Positions 40,465 through 49,542 of a stretch of DNA of 64,000 nucleotides are shown here, one piece after another; position 1 is the stretch's first letter; every line of letters begins with the position of its first letter. The position numbers were made by a program, and so were the translations under genes. The notes below the pieces were generated by a model that was given only the letters and a program-made list of their open reading frames with translations, had not been told where the DNA came from and searched no databases. Source of the stretch: Serinibacter arcticus (GTDB taxonomy: Bacteria; Actinomycetota; Actinomycetes; Actinomycetales; Beutenbergiaceae); NCBI RefSeq assembly GCF_004786095.1, contig NZ_RHPJ01000001.1, positions 868,001-932,000 on the forward strand. Direction: 5' to 3'.

Positions 40465-41918
40465 CGCTCCTCCCCGTGCACGGCGTCCGCGCGGACCTTG
40501 CCGTTCGCGTCGAGAAGACCGTTGAGCCGCGAGTGCTTCCGGCCCCACAGGAAGTAGAACGCCAGCACGACCGAGAGCCACGCGAGGAACCACAGGTAGG
40601 TGGTCCAGTGCAGGCCCGTGAGGATGTAGCCGCAGGCGAGGATCGACAGCACCGGCACGACCGGGTAGCCCGGCACCCGGAAGCCGCGGGGCAGGTCCGG
40701 GCGCGTGCGCCGCAGCACGATCACGCCGACGCTCACGACGATGAACGCGATCAGCGTGCCGATCGAGACGAGGTCCCACAGCGAGTCGAGCGGGACGAAG
40801 CCGGCGAGCAGTCCGACGACGATCGCCACGATGATCGTGTTGTTCACGGGGGTGCGGGTGCGCGGGTTCACCGCCGAGAACGTCTTCGGCAGGAGCCCGT
40901 CGCGACCGATCGCGAACAGGATGCGGGTCTGGCCGTACATCGTGACCAGCGTGACCGAGAAGATCGAGATGACGGCGCCAGCGGCCAGGATCGTGCCGGG
41001 CCAGGCCGAGCCCGTGACCAGCTCGAGGATCCGGGAGAGGCCGGCGTCCTGCTGCTCGGGGTCGGAGAACGCCGTCCACGGCTGCGTGCCGAGCGCTGCG
41101 ATCGCGACGACGAGATAGACCACGACGACGATGCCGAGCGCGGACAGGATCGCGATCGGGAGCGCCTTCTGGGGGTTCTTGACCTCGTCCCCGGCGGTCG
41201 AGACGGCGTCGAGCCCGATGAACGTGAAGAAGATGGCGCCCGCCGCCAGCGTGATGCCCCCGGCGCCGTTCGGCATGAAGTCGGAGAAGTTGTCGGCCTG
41301 GAACGCCGTGAACGCGATCGCCGCGAAGAACAGCAGCACCGCGAGCTTGATGATGACCATGACCGCGTTGGCCTTCGCCGACTCGCTCGCGCCCCGGATC
41401 AGCAGGAACGCGCACATCGCGACCAGGATCACGGCGGGCAGGTTGATGACCCCGGCGGTCTCGGCGAACGGTCCGGCCTTGATGACGTCGGGGATCCCCC
41501 AGCCGGTGAGGTTCTCGATCAGGAGGCTGAGGTAGTCGCTCCAGCCGACCGACACGGCCGCCGTCGAGACGCCGTACTCCAGGAGCAGACAGGCGGCGAC
41601 CCCCATCGCGACCACCTCGCCGAGGGTCGCGTAGGCGTAGGAGTACGTGGATCCGGAGACGGGGACGGTCGAGGCCATCTCGGCGTAGCAGAGGGCGGAC
41701 AGGCCGGCTGCGAGGCCCGCGAGCAGGAACGCGACGATCACGGCCGGGCCGGCGTCGGGCACCGCCTCGTGCATGACGAAGAAGACGCCGGTGCCGACGG
41801 TGGCGCCGACGCCGAACATCGTCAGCTGGAACGTCGAGATGTTCCGCGCGAGGCCGTCCTCCGAGGTGGAGGGCGGGGTGATCGGCTTGCGCCGGAACAG
41901 CTGCTGCGTCATGGACAT
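40461..41918 (-). CDS. APC-family amino acid permease
   Basis: A 485-residue transporter of the amino acid-polyamine-organocation superfamily, with twelve to thirteen helices, close to cationic amino acid permeases (YfnA/CAT). Helix 1 carries FGVGATVGTGVFFVMHEAV (the unwound GxG substrate loop). Later marks are YAEMASTVPVSGSTYSYAYATLGE (about 75-98), FIGLDAVSTAGDEVKNPQKALP (about 225) and VNPRTRTPVNNTI. It is followed by a coupled Usp protein that may regulate it or use the same signal. The start at 41918 has AGGGGAAC upstream. Substrate not certain. Confidence 0.92.
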   Translation of the reverse strand: MSMTQQLFRRKPITPPSTSEDGLARNISTFQLTMFGVGATVGTGVFFVMHEAVPDAGPAVIVAFLLAGLAAGLSALCYAEMASTVPVSGSTYSYAYATLGEVVAMGVAACLLLEYGVSTAAVSVGWSDYLSLLIENLTGWGIPDVIKAGPFAETAGVINLPAVILVAMCAFLLIRGASESAKANAVMVIIKLAVLLFFAAIAFTAFQADNFSDFMPNGAGGITLAAGAIFFTFIGLDAVSTAGDEVKNPQKALPIAILSALGIVVVVYLVVAIAALGTQPWTAFSDPEQQDAGLSRILELVTGSAWPGTILAAGAVISIFSVTLVTMYGQTRILFAIGRDGLLPKTFSAVNPRTRTPVNNTIIVAIVVGLLAGFVPLDSLWDLVSIGTLIAFIVVSVGVIVLRRTRPDLPRGFRVPGYPVVPVLSILACGYILTGLHWTTYLWFLAWLSVVLAFYFLWGRKHSRLNGLLDANGKVRADAVHGEER

Positions 41919-42085
41919 GGCGTTCCCCTGATCGGAGCCGTGGAGGCGACGGACTGTCGTCTGGGACGCATTGTGGACCCCAAGTGTGTCGGGTGGATGT
42001 CGGCGCACCGATGACTTCTCCCGGCGACGCCGGTCCACCCGGTGTCGTGCGCAGCAGCGGCGGCGGTCCGCACCAGGAGGTCCTC

Positions 42086-42559
42086 ATGTCGATGTTCACC
42101 ACGTGCCTGTGGTTCCGGGGAGAGGCGTCCGAGGCCGCCGAGTTCTGGGTCTCGGTCTTTCCGAACTCCCGCGTGACGCACACCGAGCACTACCCGAACA
42201 ACTCGGGGGACCTGTCGGGCACCGTGATCACCGTGGCGTTCGAGCTCGACGGGCAGGCCTTCCTCGGTCTCAACGGGCGCGCCGACCTCCCCTTCACCGA
42301 GGCGGTCTCCCTCCAGGTCCCCTGCGCCGACCAGGCCGAAATCGACCACTACTGGGACGCGCTGCTGGCCGGCGGCGGCCAGGAGTCGCGGTGCGGCTGG
42401 CTCACGGACCGGTTCGGCTTCTCCTGGCAGATCGTGCCGTCAGAGCCGATCTTCCGCGGCGAGGACGGCCCGGAGGCGAACGCCCGCGTCAACACCGCGC
42501 TGATGCAGATGGGCAGGCTCGACCTCGCCGCGCTGGAGGCCGCGCGCCGCGGTGCATGA
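42086..42559 (+). CDS. VOC/PhnB-like protein
   Basis: A 157-residue protein of the PhnB/3-demethylubiquinone-methyltransferase-like branch of the vicinal oxygen chelate superfamily. It is recognised by the start MFTTCLWFRGEASEAAEFWVSVFPNSRV, the middle GQAFLGLNGRADLPFTEAVSLQVPC and the block CGWLTDRFGFSWQIVPSE. The ATG follows AGGAGG. It lacks the usual metal-ligand pattern of true dioxygenases. Function unknown; many genomes carry several such genes. Confidence 0.9.
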   Translation: MSMFTTCLWFRGEASEAAEFWVSVFPNSRVTHTEHYPNNSGDLSGTVITVAFELDGQAFLGLNGRADLPFTEAVSLQVPCADQAEIDHYWDALLAGGGQESRCGWLTDRFGFSWQIVPSEPIFRGEDGPEANARVNTALMQMGRLDLAALEAARRGA

Positions 42560-42694
42560 CGGATGTCACCGCCGTCGGGGGCCACACCTCACGCGCGGCG
42601 GTGAGGGAGTGCCCTGACGGGGACGCCGGCGATCCGGTGGACTGGAGTCATGGCCGGGACACCGATCCCGGCGACCGACCCAGGAGGACCCACC

Positions 42695-43192
42695 ATGGCC
42701 AACCCGCTCACCGACCTCATCGTCAACTTCCAGGAGCTCGTCGCCGACGTGCCCACCGCGGTCCAGCCGCTGATCGTCGCCCTCGCCGGCGCCGTGCCGT
42801 TCGTGGAGGGCGAGGGCGCGGCGGCCATCGGGATCGTCGGTGGGATCCACCCGGTCGTCGCCGCTCTGGCCGGCGCCGCCGGCAACTTCCTGTGCGTCGC
42901 GCTGCTCGTGCTGCTCGGCTCGCGGGTCCGCTCGGCCGTGACCGGTCGGGGCGAGGGTGCGCGGCCGACCGCACGCCGCGAGAAGTTCCAGAAGGCGTTC
43001 ACGCGCTACGGGGTCCCGGGCGTGAGCCTGCTCGGGCCGCTGCTGCTGCCGACGCACTTCACCGCCGTGATGCTCGTCGGGGCGGGCGTGCCCAAGGGAC
43101 GCGTGCTCCTGTGGCAGGGCGTCGCGATCGTCGCGTGGACGACCGTCGTCACGCTCATCATCACCGGGGTGATCCGGGGCGCGGGAGCCTGA
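42695..43192 (+). CDS. Small-multidrug-export-type membrane protein (PF06695-like)
   Basis: A 165-residue membrane protein with four helices. The N-terminal IVALAGAVPFVEGEGAAAIGIVGGI and the central RRGKFQKAFTRYGVPGVSLLGPLLLPTHFTAV-like stretch (here EKFQKAFTRYGVPG) match the small multidrug export family related to DedA. The proposed drug-export role is weakly supported; it may move lipids. The ATG at 42695 is chosen because it follows AGGAGG; in-frame upstream codons lack this. Confidence 0.85.
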   Translation: MANPLTDLIVNFQELVADVPTAVQPLIVALAGAVPFVEGEGAAAIGIVGGIHPVVAALAGAAGNFLCVALLVLLGSRVRSAVTGRGEGARPTARREKFQKAFTRYGVPGVSLLGPLLLPTHFTAVMLVGAGVPKGRVLLWQGVAIVAWTTVVTLIITGVIRGAGA

Positions 43193-43219
43193 GGACCCAC
43201 CACGTCGGGCCCGGCCTGC

Positions 43220-44233
43220 TCAGTCGAGATGGGCGGGCAGCCCGAGCGCCGCGAAGATCTCGGCCCCCAGGAAGACGGTCTCCTCGGCCACCACGCCGTC
43301 GCGCACCACGAGCGCGTGGACGCCCCAGGGGACGTGACCGCCGTCGGGATCCCGCCGGTACTGCGCGAACCCGGGGCCGCCGTTGACCTCGACCGGCAGC
43401 ACGCGCGAACCCTCGCACTCGTGGCCGGGGCCGACGAGCCACGCGAGGACGTCCGCGCGACCGGCGAGGTAGAGCCGGAACGGAGGCATCGACATCACCG
43501 CGTCCTCGGCCAGCATGGTCGCGAGCGCCGTCATGTCGTAGCGCTCGAACGCGGCCACGTACCGCGCGACCACGTCTTCCTCGACCTCGCGCGTCCCGTT
43601 CGGCCTGGCACCCCTGGACCCGTCCCGCACGGCCGCCATCGTCTCGCGCGCCCGCTGCAGCTGGCTGTTGGCGGCGGCCACCGAGATCTCGAGGAGCTGC
43701 GCCACCTCGGCGGCACGCCACGCGAGCACGTCGCGCAGCACCAGGACGGCACGCTGCGAGGCGGGGAGGTGCTGCAGCGCCGCGACGAACGCGAGACGCA
43801 CCGAGTCCCGGCTGACGACGACGTCGGCCGGGTCACCGATCATCGAGTCGAGCACCGGCTCGACGAACGTGCTGGCGGGCAGGGGCTCCCCGAGCGACGC
43901 GACGACCGGCGGGGAGGCCTGGGACTCGAGGTCGACGGGGAGCGCGCGGCGCTTGCGCGCGGAGATCTCGTCGAGGCAGACGTTCGTGAGGATCCGGTAC
44001 ATCCAGGTGCGCACGCTGCTGCGACCGTCGAACTTCTCGGCGCTGCGCCACGCGCGGACCATGGCGTTCTGCACCGCGTCCTCGGCGTCGTGCGGCGAAC
44101 CGAGCATGCGGTAGGCGAACCCCCGCAGCTCACCGCGCAGGCGCTCCGCCTGCTCGAGCACGCCCTCGACGGGCGCCTCGACGCCGGGGGTGGTCGCCGT
44201 CGTCGTCGTCGGGGCCTGCGTCTCGATCGCCAT
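43220..44233 (-). CDS. ECF sigma factor with SnoaL-like C-terminal domain
   Basis: A 337-residue sigma-70 ECF factor. Region 2 (about 35-100) has RMLGSPHDAEDAVQNAMVRAWRS and SSVRTWMYRILTNVCLDEISARKRRAL. Region 4 (about 150-205) has LPASQRAVLVLRDVLAWRAAEVAQLLEISVAAANSQLQRAR. The last about 110 residues (VARYVAAFERYDMTALATMLAEDAVMSMPP) form a SnoaL-like domain, as in the SigG/SigJ-type ECF groups, which regulates the factor without an anti-sigma gene. No anti-sigma neighbour is seen, which fits. Targets unknown. Confidence 0.92.
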   Translation of the reverse strand: MAIETQAPTTTTATTPGVEAPVEGVLEQAERLRGELRGFAYRMLGSPHDAEDAVQNAMVRAWRSAEKFDGRSSVRTWMYRILTNVCLDEISARKRRALPVDLESQASPPVVASLGEPLPASTFVEPVLDSMIGDPADVVVSRDSVRLAFVAALQHLPASQRAVLVLRDVLAWRAAEVAQLLEISVAAANSQLQRARETMAAVRDGSRGARPNGTREVEEDVVARYVAAFERYDMTALATMLAEDAVMSMPPFRLYLAGRADVLAWLVGPGHECEGSRVLPVEVNGGPGFAQYRRDPDGGHVPWGVHALVVRDGVVAEETVFLGAEIFAALGLPAHLD

Positions 44234-44329
44234 GGGTTCTGGATACCACCGGCCACCGACAACGCGCCAGGGGCCGCGTGCGATCCGGCGCGACGCCGTC
44301 GGGCTCCCCCGGTGCCTCGGCGATCCGGC

Positions 44330-44695
44330 TCAGTGGCCCCGCAGGCGCTCGATCTCGCGGCGCTCACGCTTCGTGGGGCGGCCGGCGCCGCGGTCGCGGA
44401 TCGCGATGGGGGCGACGAGCTCGCGCGGCGGGGGCGGTGGGGAGTGGTCGAGGTAGCAGCGCACGGCCACGGGGGCGCCGACGCGCTTGACGATCGGATC
44501 CATCACCTCCAGGATCCGGATCCGGTCGCCGACCCTGGCGGTGACGGTGGAGCCGACGCCCACGGTCGTGGCGGGCTTGGCGCGGTCGCCGTCGACCTCC
44601 ACGTGTCCACCGCGGCACGCGGCAGCGGAGGCCGAGCGCGACTTGTACATCCGGACGGCCCAGAGCCAGCTGTCGACGCGTGCGGCGGAGGGCAT
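44330..44695 (-). CDS. S4-domain RNA-binding protein (Hsp15-like)
   Basis: A 121-residue protein with an N-terminal S4 domain (VDSWLWAVRMYKSRSASAAACRGGHVEVDGDRAKPATTVGVGSTVTA). It resembles HslR/Hsp15, a heat-shock protein that rescues stalled 50S subunits in E. coli. The C-terminus is basic (RDRGAGRPTKRERREIERLRGH), as expected for rRNA contact. It starts at the ATG at 44695, where the S4 domain begins. The gene is followed 97 bases later by the ECF sigma gene on the same strand. Confidence 0.9.
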   Translation of the reverse strand: MPSAARVDSWLWAVRMYKSRSASAAACRGGHVEVDGDRAKPATTVGVGSTVTARVGDRIRILEVMDPIVKRVGAPVAVRCYLDHSPPPPPRELVAPIAIRDRGAGRPTKRERREIERLRGH

Positions 44696-44853
44696 CTCGC
44701 CACGGTAGCAAGCCCGCGGCGGTCCACCCCGGGTGGAGGTCTCGTGATGCGGACGGAATGCGGCGGTCGGTTCGGAGCGTTCACCCGAGGCGCACAGTAG
44801 ATCCGACACCCCGATCCCTCGGGTGTTCGTCATGCCAGAAGGAAGGTCGCCCC

Positions 44854-46257
44854 GTGTCGTCCCAGCAAGCCCCCGAGCAGCGCCAGCAGACCGAACCCGC
44901 CCGCCGGAGGCTGAGGCTCCCGTCGTTCGGGGCCCAGATCGTCATCGCGCTGGTGCTCGGCGTCGCCCTCGGCTTCGTCGCCCGCGAGATGGGGCCGATC
45001 GACGACGAGACGCCCAACTGGCTCACGGACGTCCTCGCGACCGTCGGAAGCTCCTTCATCAACCTGCTGCGCGCCGTCGTTCCGCCGCTGGTGTTCCTCG
45101 CGATCGTCGCCTCCATCGCGAACCTGCGCCAGGTCAAGAACGCGGCGCGGCTCGCGGGCCAGACGCTGCTGTGGTTCGCGATCACCGCGCTGATCTCGGT
45201 CGGTATCGGCATCGTCCTCGGGCTCGTGCTGCAGCCGGGTACGAGCACCAGCATCAGCGCCGACCCCACCTACGAGCCCGGTCGCAGCGGTTCGTGGACC
45301 GACTTCCTCGTCGGGCTGCTGCCGACGAACGTCCTCGGCCTGGAGGGTTCGGTGGGCTCCGACGGGAGCTCGGTGGGCTTCAGCTTCAACGTGCTGCAGA
45401 TCGTCGTGATCTCGATCGTGGTCGGCCTCGCGGCGCTCAAGGTCGGCAAGCAGGCCGAGCCGTTCCTGACCTTCGCGGGTTCGGCCCTCGCCGTCGTGCA
45501 GAAGGTGCTGTGGTGGATCATCCGCCTCGCGCCGCTCGGCACGATCGGCCTCATCGGACGCGCCATCGCGACCTACGGCTGGGACCTGATCCCGACGCTC
45601 GGCATGTTCACCGTCGCGATCTACGCCGGCCTCGCCCTCGTGCTGTTCGTGCTCTACCCGATCCTGCTGCGGACCAACGGCCTGTCGATCGTGCAGTTCT
45701 TCCGCGGCGCCTGGCCCGCGATCCAGCTCGCGTTCGTCTCGCGCTCCTCTATCGGCACCCTGCCCCTGACGCAGCGGGTCACCGAGCGCAACCTCGGCGT
45801 GCCCCAGGGCTACGCGTCGTTCGCGGTGCCGCTCGCCGCGACGACCAAGATGGACGGCTGCGCCGCCATCTACCCCGCCGTCGCGGCGATCTTCGTCGCC
45901 CAGTTCTACGGCATCCAGCTCTCGATCACGGACTACCTGCTCATCGCGTTCGTCTCGGTGGTCGGCAGCGCCGCGACGGCGGGACTCACCGGCGCGATCG
46001 TCATGCTGACGCTGACGCTCTCGACGCTCGGTCTGCCGCTCGAGGGCGTGGGCCTGCTGCTCGCGGTCGACGCCATCCTGGACATGGGCCGGACCGCGGT
46101 GAACGTGGCCGGGCAGGCGCTCGTGCCGACGCTGGTGGCCAAGCGCGAGGGCATCCTGGACCAGGAGCAGTACGACTCGGCGTCGGCCGAGGACCTGTTC
46201 ACGGACGAGCCGGAGCGCGAGCTCGTGGCGGCCGGGGACGGCGCCGCGCGCGCCTGA
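44854..46257 (+). CDS. Dicarboxylate/amino acid:cation symporter (DctA/GltP family)
   Basis: A 467-residue DAACS transporter that takes up C4-dicarboxylates or glutamate/aspartate with cations. Eight helices and two hairpins are implied; the fold's signatures are the Ser-rich hairpin SRSSIGTLPLT (about 290), TTKMDGCAAIYP in helix 7 (NMDGT in most homologues) and ILDMGRTAVNVAGQALVPTLV in helix 8 (DRxRT/xxNV). The N-terminal 25 residues are Gln/Arg-rich. The GTG start follows AGAAGGAAGG. An array of repeats and a hairpin lie downstream. Substrate uncertain. Confidence 0.93.
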   Translation: MSSQQAPEQRQQTEPARRRLRLPSFGAQIVIALVLGVALGFVAREMGPIDDETPNWLTDVLATVGSSFINLLRAVVPPLVFLAIVASIANLRQVKNAARLAGQTLLWFAITALISVGIGIVLGLVLQPGTSTSISADPTYEPGRSGSWTDFLVGLLPTNVLGLEGSVGSDGSSVGFSFNVLQIVVISIVVGLAALKVGKQAEPFLTFAGSALAVVQKVLWWIIRLAPLGTIGLIGRAIATYGWDLIPTLGMFTVAIYAGLALVLFVLYPILLRTNGLSIVQFFRGAWPAIQLAFVSRSSIGTLPLTQRVTERNLGVPQGYASFAVPLAATTKMDGCAAIYPAVAAIFVAQFYGIQLSITDYLLIAFVSVVGSAATAGLTGAIVMLTLTLSTLGLPLEGVGLLLAVDAILDMGRTAVNVAGQALVPTLVAKREGILDQEQYDSASAEDLFTDEPERELVAAGDGAARA

Positions 46258-46303
46258 CCCGGGGGCAGCCGCTGCTGACCCGCTGACGGCCGACCCACCG
46301 ACC

Positions 46304-46414
46304 GCCGAGTTCGGGCTCCTGCTCCGAGTTCGGGGCAGTCTCCGCCGAGTTCGGGGTTTAGCGCTCAGTTCGGGGCCCCTGGCCCCGAACTCGGCACAAA
46401 GCCCCGAACTCGGC
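46304..46414. repeat. Array of four direct and two inverted 12-mers
   Basis: CCGAGTTCGGGG occurs at 46304-46315 (last base lost), 46324-46335, 46344-46356 and, degenerate, 46364-46375, with a period near 20. Inverted copies CCCCGAACTCGGC are at 46383-46395 and 46402-46414. Copy four pairs with the first inverted copy as an 11-bp hairpin (46367-46377/46381-46391). Located downstream of the DctA-like gene in a 399-bp gene-free gap (46258-46656). Confidence 0.85.
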
Positions 46415-46453
46415 GTCCGTGCAGTGACAGCCTGTCCCCATCACCCACGAGAA

Positions 46454-46508
46454 GCAGCAACGCGGTAGATCAACGGCGTCAGGCGCCGCCGATCTGCCGC
46501 GTTGCTGC
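46454..46508. terminator. Hairpin with 18-bp stem before the LacI gene
   Basis: Arms 46454-46471 and 46491-46508 pair over 18 bp with one G-U type mismatch, around a GC-rich loop. Together with the array before it, it occupies the gap after the symporter gene; it may be a second terminator or a small RNA. Confidence 0.7.
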
Positions 46509-46585
46509 GTTCCAGCCCCCAGCCTCACGGCACGTCAGGACCGAGTCAGGATCCGGTCACGGGGTTGACCCCGACCGCGCCGATG

Positions 46586-46624
46586 TGGAAACGTCTCCAT
46601 CACCGGGCGCTGTAATCGTTTCCA
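46586..46624. promoter_or_regulatory. Two LacI-family operators
   Basis: TGGAAACGTCTCCA (46586-46599) and TGTAATCGTTTCCA (46611-46624) both match the LacI/GalR half-site pattern with a central CG. They lie 25 bp centre to centre, 33-71 bases before the LacI-family gene. A TTGACC at 46565-46570 could be the -35 box. They predict autoregulation of the whole downstream operon. Confidence 0.75.
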
Positions 46625-46656
46625 GGAAGCGCCCACCGTCGTGACGAGGAGGTCAC

Positions 46657-47682
46657 ATGGCTCACCGGGCAACCCTGACCCAGGTCGCGCAGCGCGCCGG
46701 CGTCTCCATCGCCTCCGCCTCCCGCGCCCTGAACGGCCTCGTCGCGAGCCCCGCCACCGTGGACAAGGTCCGCCGCGCCGCCGACGACCTCGGCTACGTT
46801 CCCGACGCCTCCGCCCGGGCCCTGAAGATGGGCGCGACCGGGCAGATCACCTTCGCCGTCGACGACATCGGCAACCCCGTCTACGTCGAGATGATGACCG
46901 GCGTCCAGGAGGTCGTGGCCGCCAGCGGCTTCCGCCTCCAGGTCACGGCCACGGGCGGCACGCGCGACGTCGCGGACGTCCTGGACCTCCTGCGCAGCAT
47001 GCGTCGCGGCTACGCCGACGGGCTGGTCCTGTCACCGCTGCGCGTCACCGCCGAGCTCGTCGCCGAGATCGCCGCGACCCCGATCCCGGTGGTCGTCATC
47101 GGCCGGCTCCCCGACGGCGCCGGCGTCGACACCGTCATGACCGACTCGGCACGCGGCGTGGCGCTCGCCGTCGAGCACCTCCACGCGCAGGGGCGACGCC
47201 GGATCGCCTTCCTCAACGGCCCGGGCGACACCACGCCCGGTGCGGCCAGGCGTCGCGGGTTCGACGACGCCGTCGCGCACCTGGACGTCGTCGCCTCCAC
47301 CCACGAGGCTGCCGACTTCACCATGGCGGCGGGTCGCGAGGCCGCCCACCGCATCCTCACGGCCGCCGGACGACCCGTCGACGCGATCGTCGCCGCCAAC
47401 GACCTCCTCGCCATCGGCGCCCTCCACGCCGCGCACGACCTCGGGCTCGACGTCCCCGGCCGGCTGGCCGTGACCGGCGTCGACGACACCTCGCTCGCCG
47501 AGATCGTCCACCCCCCGCTGACCTCGGTCAGCCTCGACTCCCGCCGACGCGGGCAGCTCGCCGCCGAGCTGCTGACGCGTCGGATCGAGGACCCCACCCG
47601 CGCCCCGCAGGTGCTCAGCGTCCCCCCGCTGCTGCACGTGCGCGGCTCCAGCGCCCCCACCCCGCAGGCAGGTAACCGATGA
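46657..47682 (+). CDS. LacI-family transcriptional regulator
   Basis: A 341-residue repressor. The N-terminal HTH (LTQVAQRAGVSIASASRALNG) with hinge helix ASARALKMG is at about 6-58, and the periplasmic-binding-protein-like sensor follows, with ITFAVDDIGNPVYVEMMTGV, PVVVIGRL and AAGREAAHRILTAAGRPVDAIVAANDLLAIGAL. It precedes the sugar-type ABC importer by a 4-base overlap (ATGA) and should control it through the two operators upstream. The effector is probably the imported compound or its sugar part. Confidence 0.94.
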   Translation: MAHRATLTQVAQRAGVSIASASRALNGLVASPATVDKVRRAADDLGYVPDASARALKMGATGQITFAVDDIGNPVYVEMMTGVQEVVAASGFRLQVTATGGTRDVADVLDLLRSMRRGYADGLVLSPLRVTAELVAEIAATPIPVVVIGRLPDGAGVDTVMTDSARGVALAVEHLHAQGRRRIAFLNGPGDTTPGAARRRGFDDAVAHLDVVASTHEAADFTMAAGREAAHRILTAAGRPVDAIVAANDLLAIGALHAAHDLGLDVPGRLAVTGVDDTSLAEIVHPPLTSVSLDSRRRGQLAAELLTRRIEDPTRAPQVLSVPPLLHVRGSSAPTPQAGNR

Positions 47683-48668
47683 CGACCCTGACCCCCACCC
47701 GCCCGCCGGGAGACCCCGGCGGCCCCGGCACGCCGGGAAGCCCCGAGACGCCCGGCGGTGTTCCGCGCCGGCCCCGTCGCGGCACCGCGTCGCGCGCGCA
47801 GCGCACCGAGGCCGCCGCGCTGGTCATCCCCGCGACGCTCCCGATCCTCGTGTTCTCGGTGATCCCGCTGGTCACCGGCATCTACCTCGGCTTCACGAAC
47901 TCGACGCTGCGCCGCAACTCCACCAGCGAGTTCACCGGCCTGGAGAACTACTCCCGGCTGCTGGGCGACACGTTCTTCTGGGAGTCCTTCCGCATCGGTC
48001 TGATCTGGGCGGTGAGCGTGGCGCTGCTGACGCTCGTCGCGGCACTCGGCCTCGCGCTCCTGCTCAACGCCGACCTCAAGTTCAAGGGCATCACGCGCGT
48101 GCTGGCGCTGATCCCGTGGGCGATGCCGCCCGTCGTCGTCGCCATCGTGTGGCGCCTGATCTACTCCCCCACCGCCGGACCGCTGAACGCGGGGCTGGAG
48201 GCCGTCGGTCTCGAGGGCGTCAACTGGCTCGGGGACTTCTCCACGGCGCTGCCGGCGGTCATCGTCGTCGCGGTCTGGAGCGGCATCCCGCAGTCCACGG
48301 TGCTCCTCCTGGCCGGCATGCAGCAGATCCCGATCGAGCAGCACGAGGCCGCGGCCGTCGACGGCGCCTCCAGCCTCCGCCGGTTCTGGCACATCACGCT
48401 GCCCGCGCTGCGCCCCGTGATCTTCGCGATCACGTCGCTCGACTTCATCTGGAGCTTCAACTCCTTCGGCCTCGTCTACGTCCTCACCGAGGGCGGTCCG
48501 GGCGGCAAGACCATGCTGCCGATGCTGTTCACCTACCTCGAGGCGTTCACGAACCGCAACACCGGGTACGCCGCGGCGATGGGCAACGTCATGGTGCTCG
48601 CCGTCGTCCTGGTGCTCTCGGGCTACCTGTTCGTCCAGCTCCGCCGCGGGAAGGCGGTCCAGTCGTGA
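47679..48668 (+). CDS. ABC sugar-type permease (MalF-like)
   Basis: A 329-residue CUT1-family membrane subunit with a disordered Pro/Gly/Arg N-terminus (1-45), then six helices. The EAA loop that contacts the ATPase is present as EQHEAAAVDGASSLRRFWHITLPALRPV (about 225-250). CUT1 importers carry oligosaccharides, glycosides or glycerol-phosphate-like solutes. The start overlaps the LacI gene and the stop overlaps the next permease. No ATPase gene lies in the cluster; a shared MsiK/UgpC-type ATPase encoded elsewhere is usual in actinobacteria. Confidence 0.93.
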   Translation: MTTLTPTRPPGDPGGPGTPGSPETPGGVPRRPRRGTASRAQRTEAAALVIPATLPILVFSVIPLVTGIYLGFTNSTLRRNSTSEFTGLENYSRLLGDTFFWESFRIGLIWAVSVALLTLVAALGLALLLNADLKFKGITRVLALIPWAMPPVVVAIVWRLIYSPTAGPLNAGLEAVGLEGVNWLGDFSTALPAVIVVAVWSGIPQSTVLLLAGMQQIPIEQHEAAAVDGASSLRRFWHITLPALRPVIFAITSLDFIWSFNSFGLVYVLTEGGPGGKTMLPMLFTYLEAFTNRNTGYAAAMGNVMVLAVVLVLSGYLFVQLRRGKAVQS

Positions 48669-49501
48669 TCACGCGCAACCCGCTCGCCCGCGCCGGGCAG
48701 TACGTGGCCCTGGCGGCCTACCTGGTCTTCCTCGGCTTCCCGCTGCTGTGGCTGCTGTCGACGTCGCTGAAGTCCTCCGGCGAGATCAACTCCCTCGCCG
48801 TCAACCTCATCCCCGAGCAGTTCGCGTGGGGCAACTACCCGCAGGCCCTCGACCGGCAGAACCTCATCCGCTCGGCCGGCAACTCGCTGCTCGTCTCCGT
48901 CGTCACCATGGTCGTGACCACGCTGGTCTCGATGCCCGCCGCCTACGCGCTGGCACGGTTCCGCGGCAAGCTCCGCGCCGCCGGTACCGCGTGGATCCTG
49001 GTCAGCCAGGTGTTCCCCGCGATCCTGCTGATCATCCCGCTCTTCATCGTGCTGCGGACGCTGCAGCTGAACGACACGATGTTCGGCCTGATCCTCGTCT
49101 ACGTCACCTTCACGCTCCCCTTCACGCTCTGGATGCTGCAGGGCTACGTCGCCGCGATCCCGCGCGACCTCGAGGAGGCCGGGTCGATGGACGGCGCGAC
49201 GCGCTTCACGGTGCTGCGCCTCATCGTCTTCCCGCTCCTGGTCCCCGGGCTCGTGGCGACGGCGATGTTCACCTTCGTCGCCGCGTGGAACGAGTTCTTC
49301 CTCGCCCTGGTGCTCATCCAGTCGCCCGAGCTGTACACGCTCCCGCTCACGCTGCGCACGTTCATCGGCCTCGAGGGCCAGACGCAGCTCGGACCGCTCG
49401 CGGCCGGGGCCGTGCTGGCCACGATCCCGTCGCTCGTCATCTTCGGCCTCCTGCAGCGCCGCCTCACGAGCGGTTCGCTCGCAGGCGCCGTCAAGGGCTG
49501 A
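48665..49501 (+). CDS. ABC sugar-type permease (MalG-like)
   Basis: A 278-residue CUT1 permease. Six helices, with LVFLGFPLLWLLSTSLKSSGEI at the start and the EAA loop DLEEAGSMDGATRFTVLRLIVFPLLVPGLVA (about 175-205). It is the second membrane subunit for the MalF-like protein. The GTG start overlaps the preceding stop (GTGA), and the substrate-binding protein gene follows after 41 bases with its own AAAGG ribosome site. Confidence 0.94.
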   Translation: MITRNPLARAGQYVALAAYLVFLGFPLLWLLSTSLKSSGEINSLAVNLIPEQFAWGNYPQALDRQNLIRSAGNSLLVSVVTMVVTTLVSMPAAYALARFRGKLRAAGTAWILVSQVFPAILLIIPLFIVLRTLQLNDTMFGLILVYVTFTLPFTLWMLQGYVAAIPRDLEEAGSMDGATRFTVLRLIVFPLLVPGLVATAMFTFVAAWNEFFLALVLIQSPELYTLPLTLRTFIGLEGQTQLGPLAAGAVLATIPSLVIFGLLQRRLTSGSLAGAVKG

Positions 49502-49542
49502 CTCCCCCCTCGCTCACCACCCACCACCCGAAAGGTCCCACC

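Noticed and set aside
46304-46414. Possible CRISPR array
   Set aside because: The 12-mers are too short, occur in both orientations with about 8-base spacing and there are no cas genes; better described as an inverted/direct repeat array.
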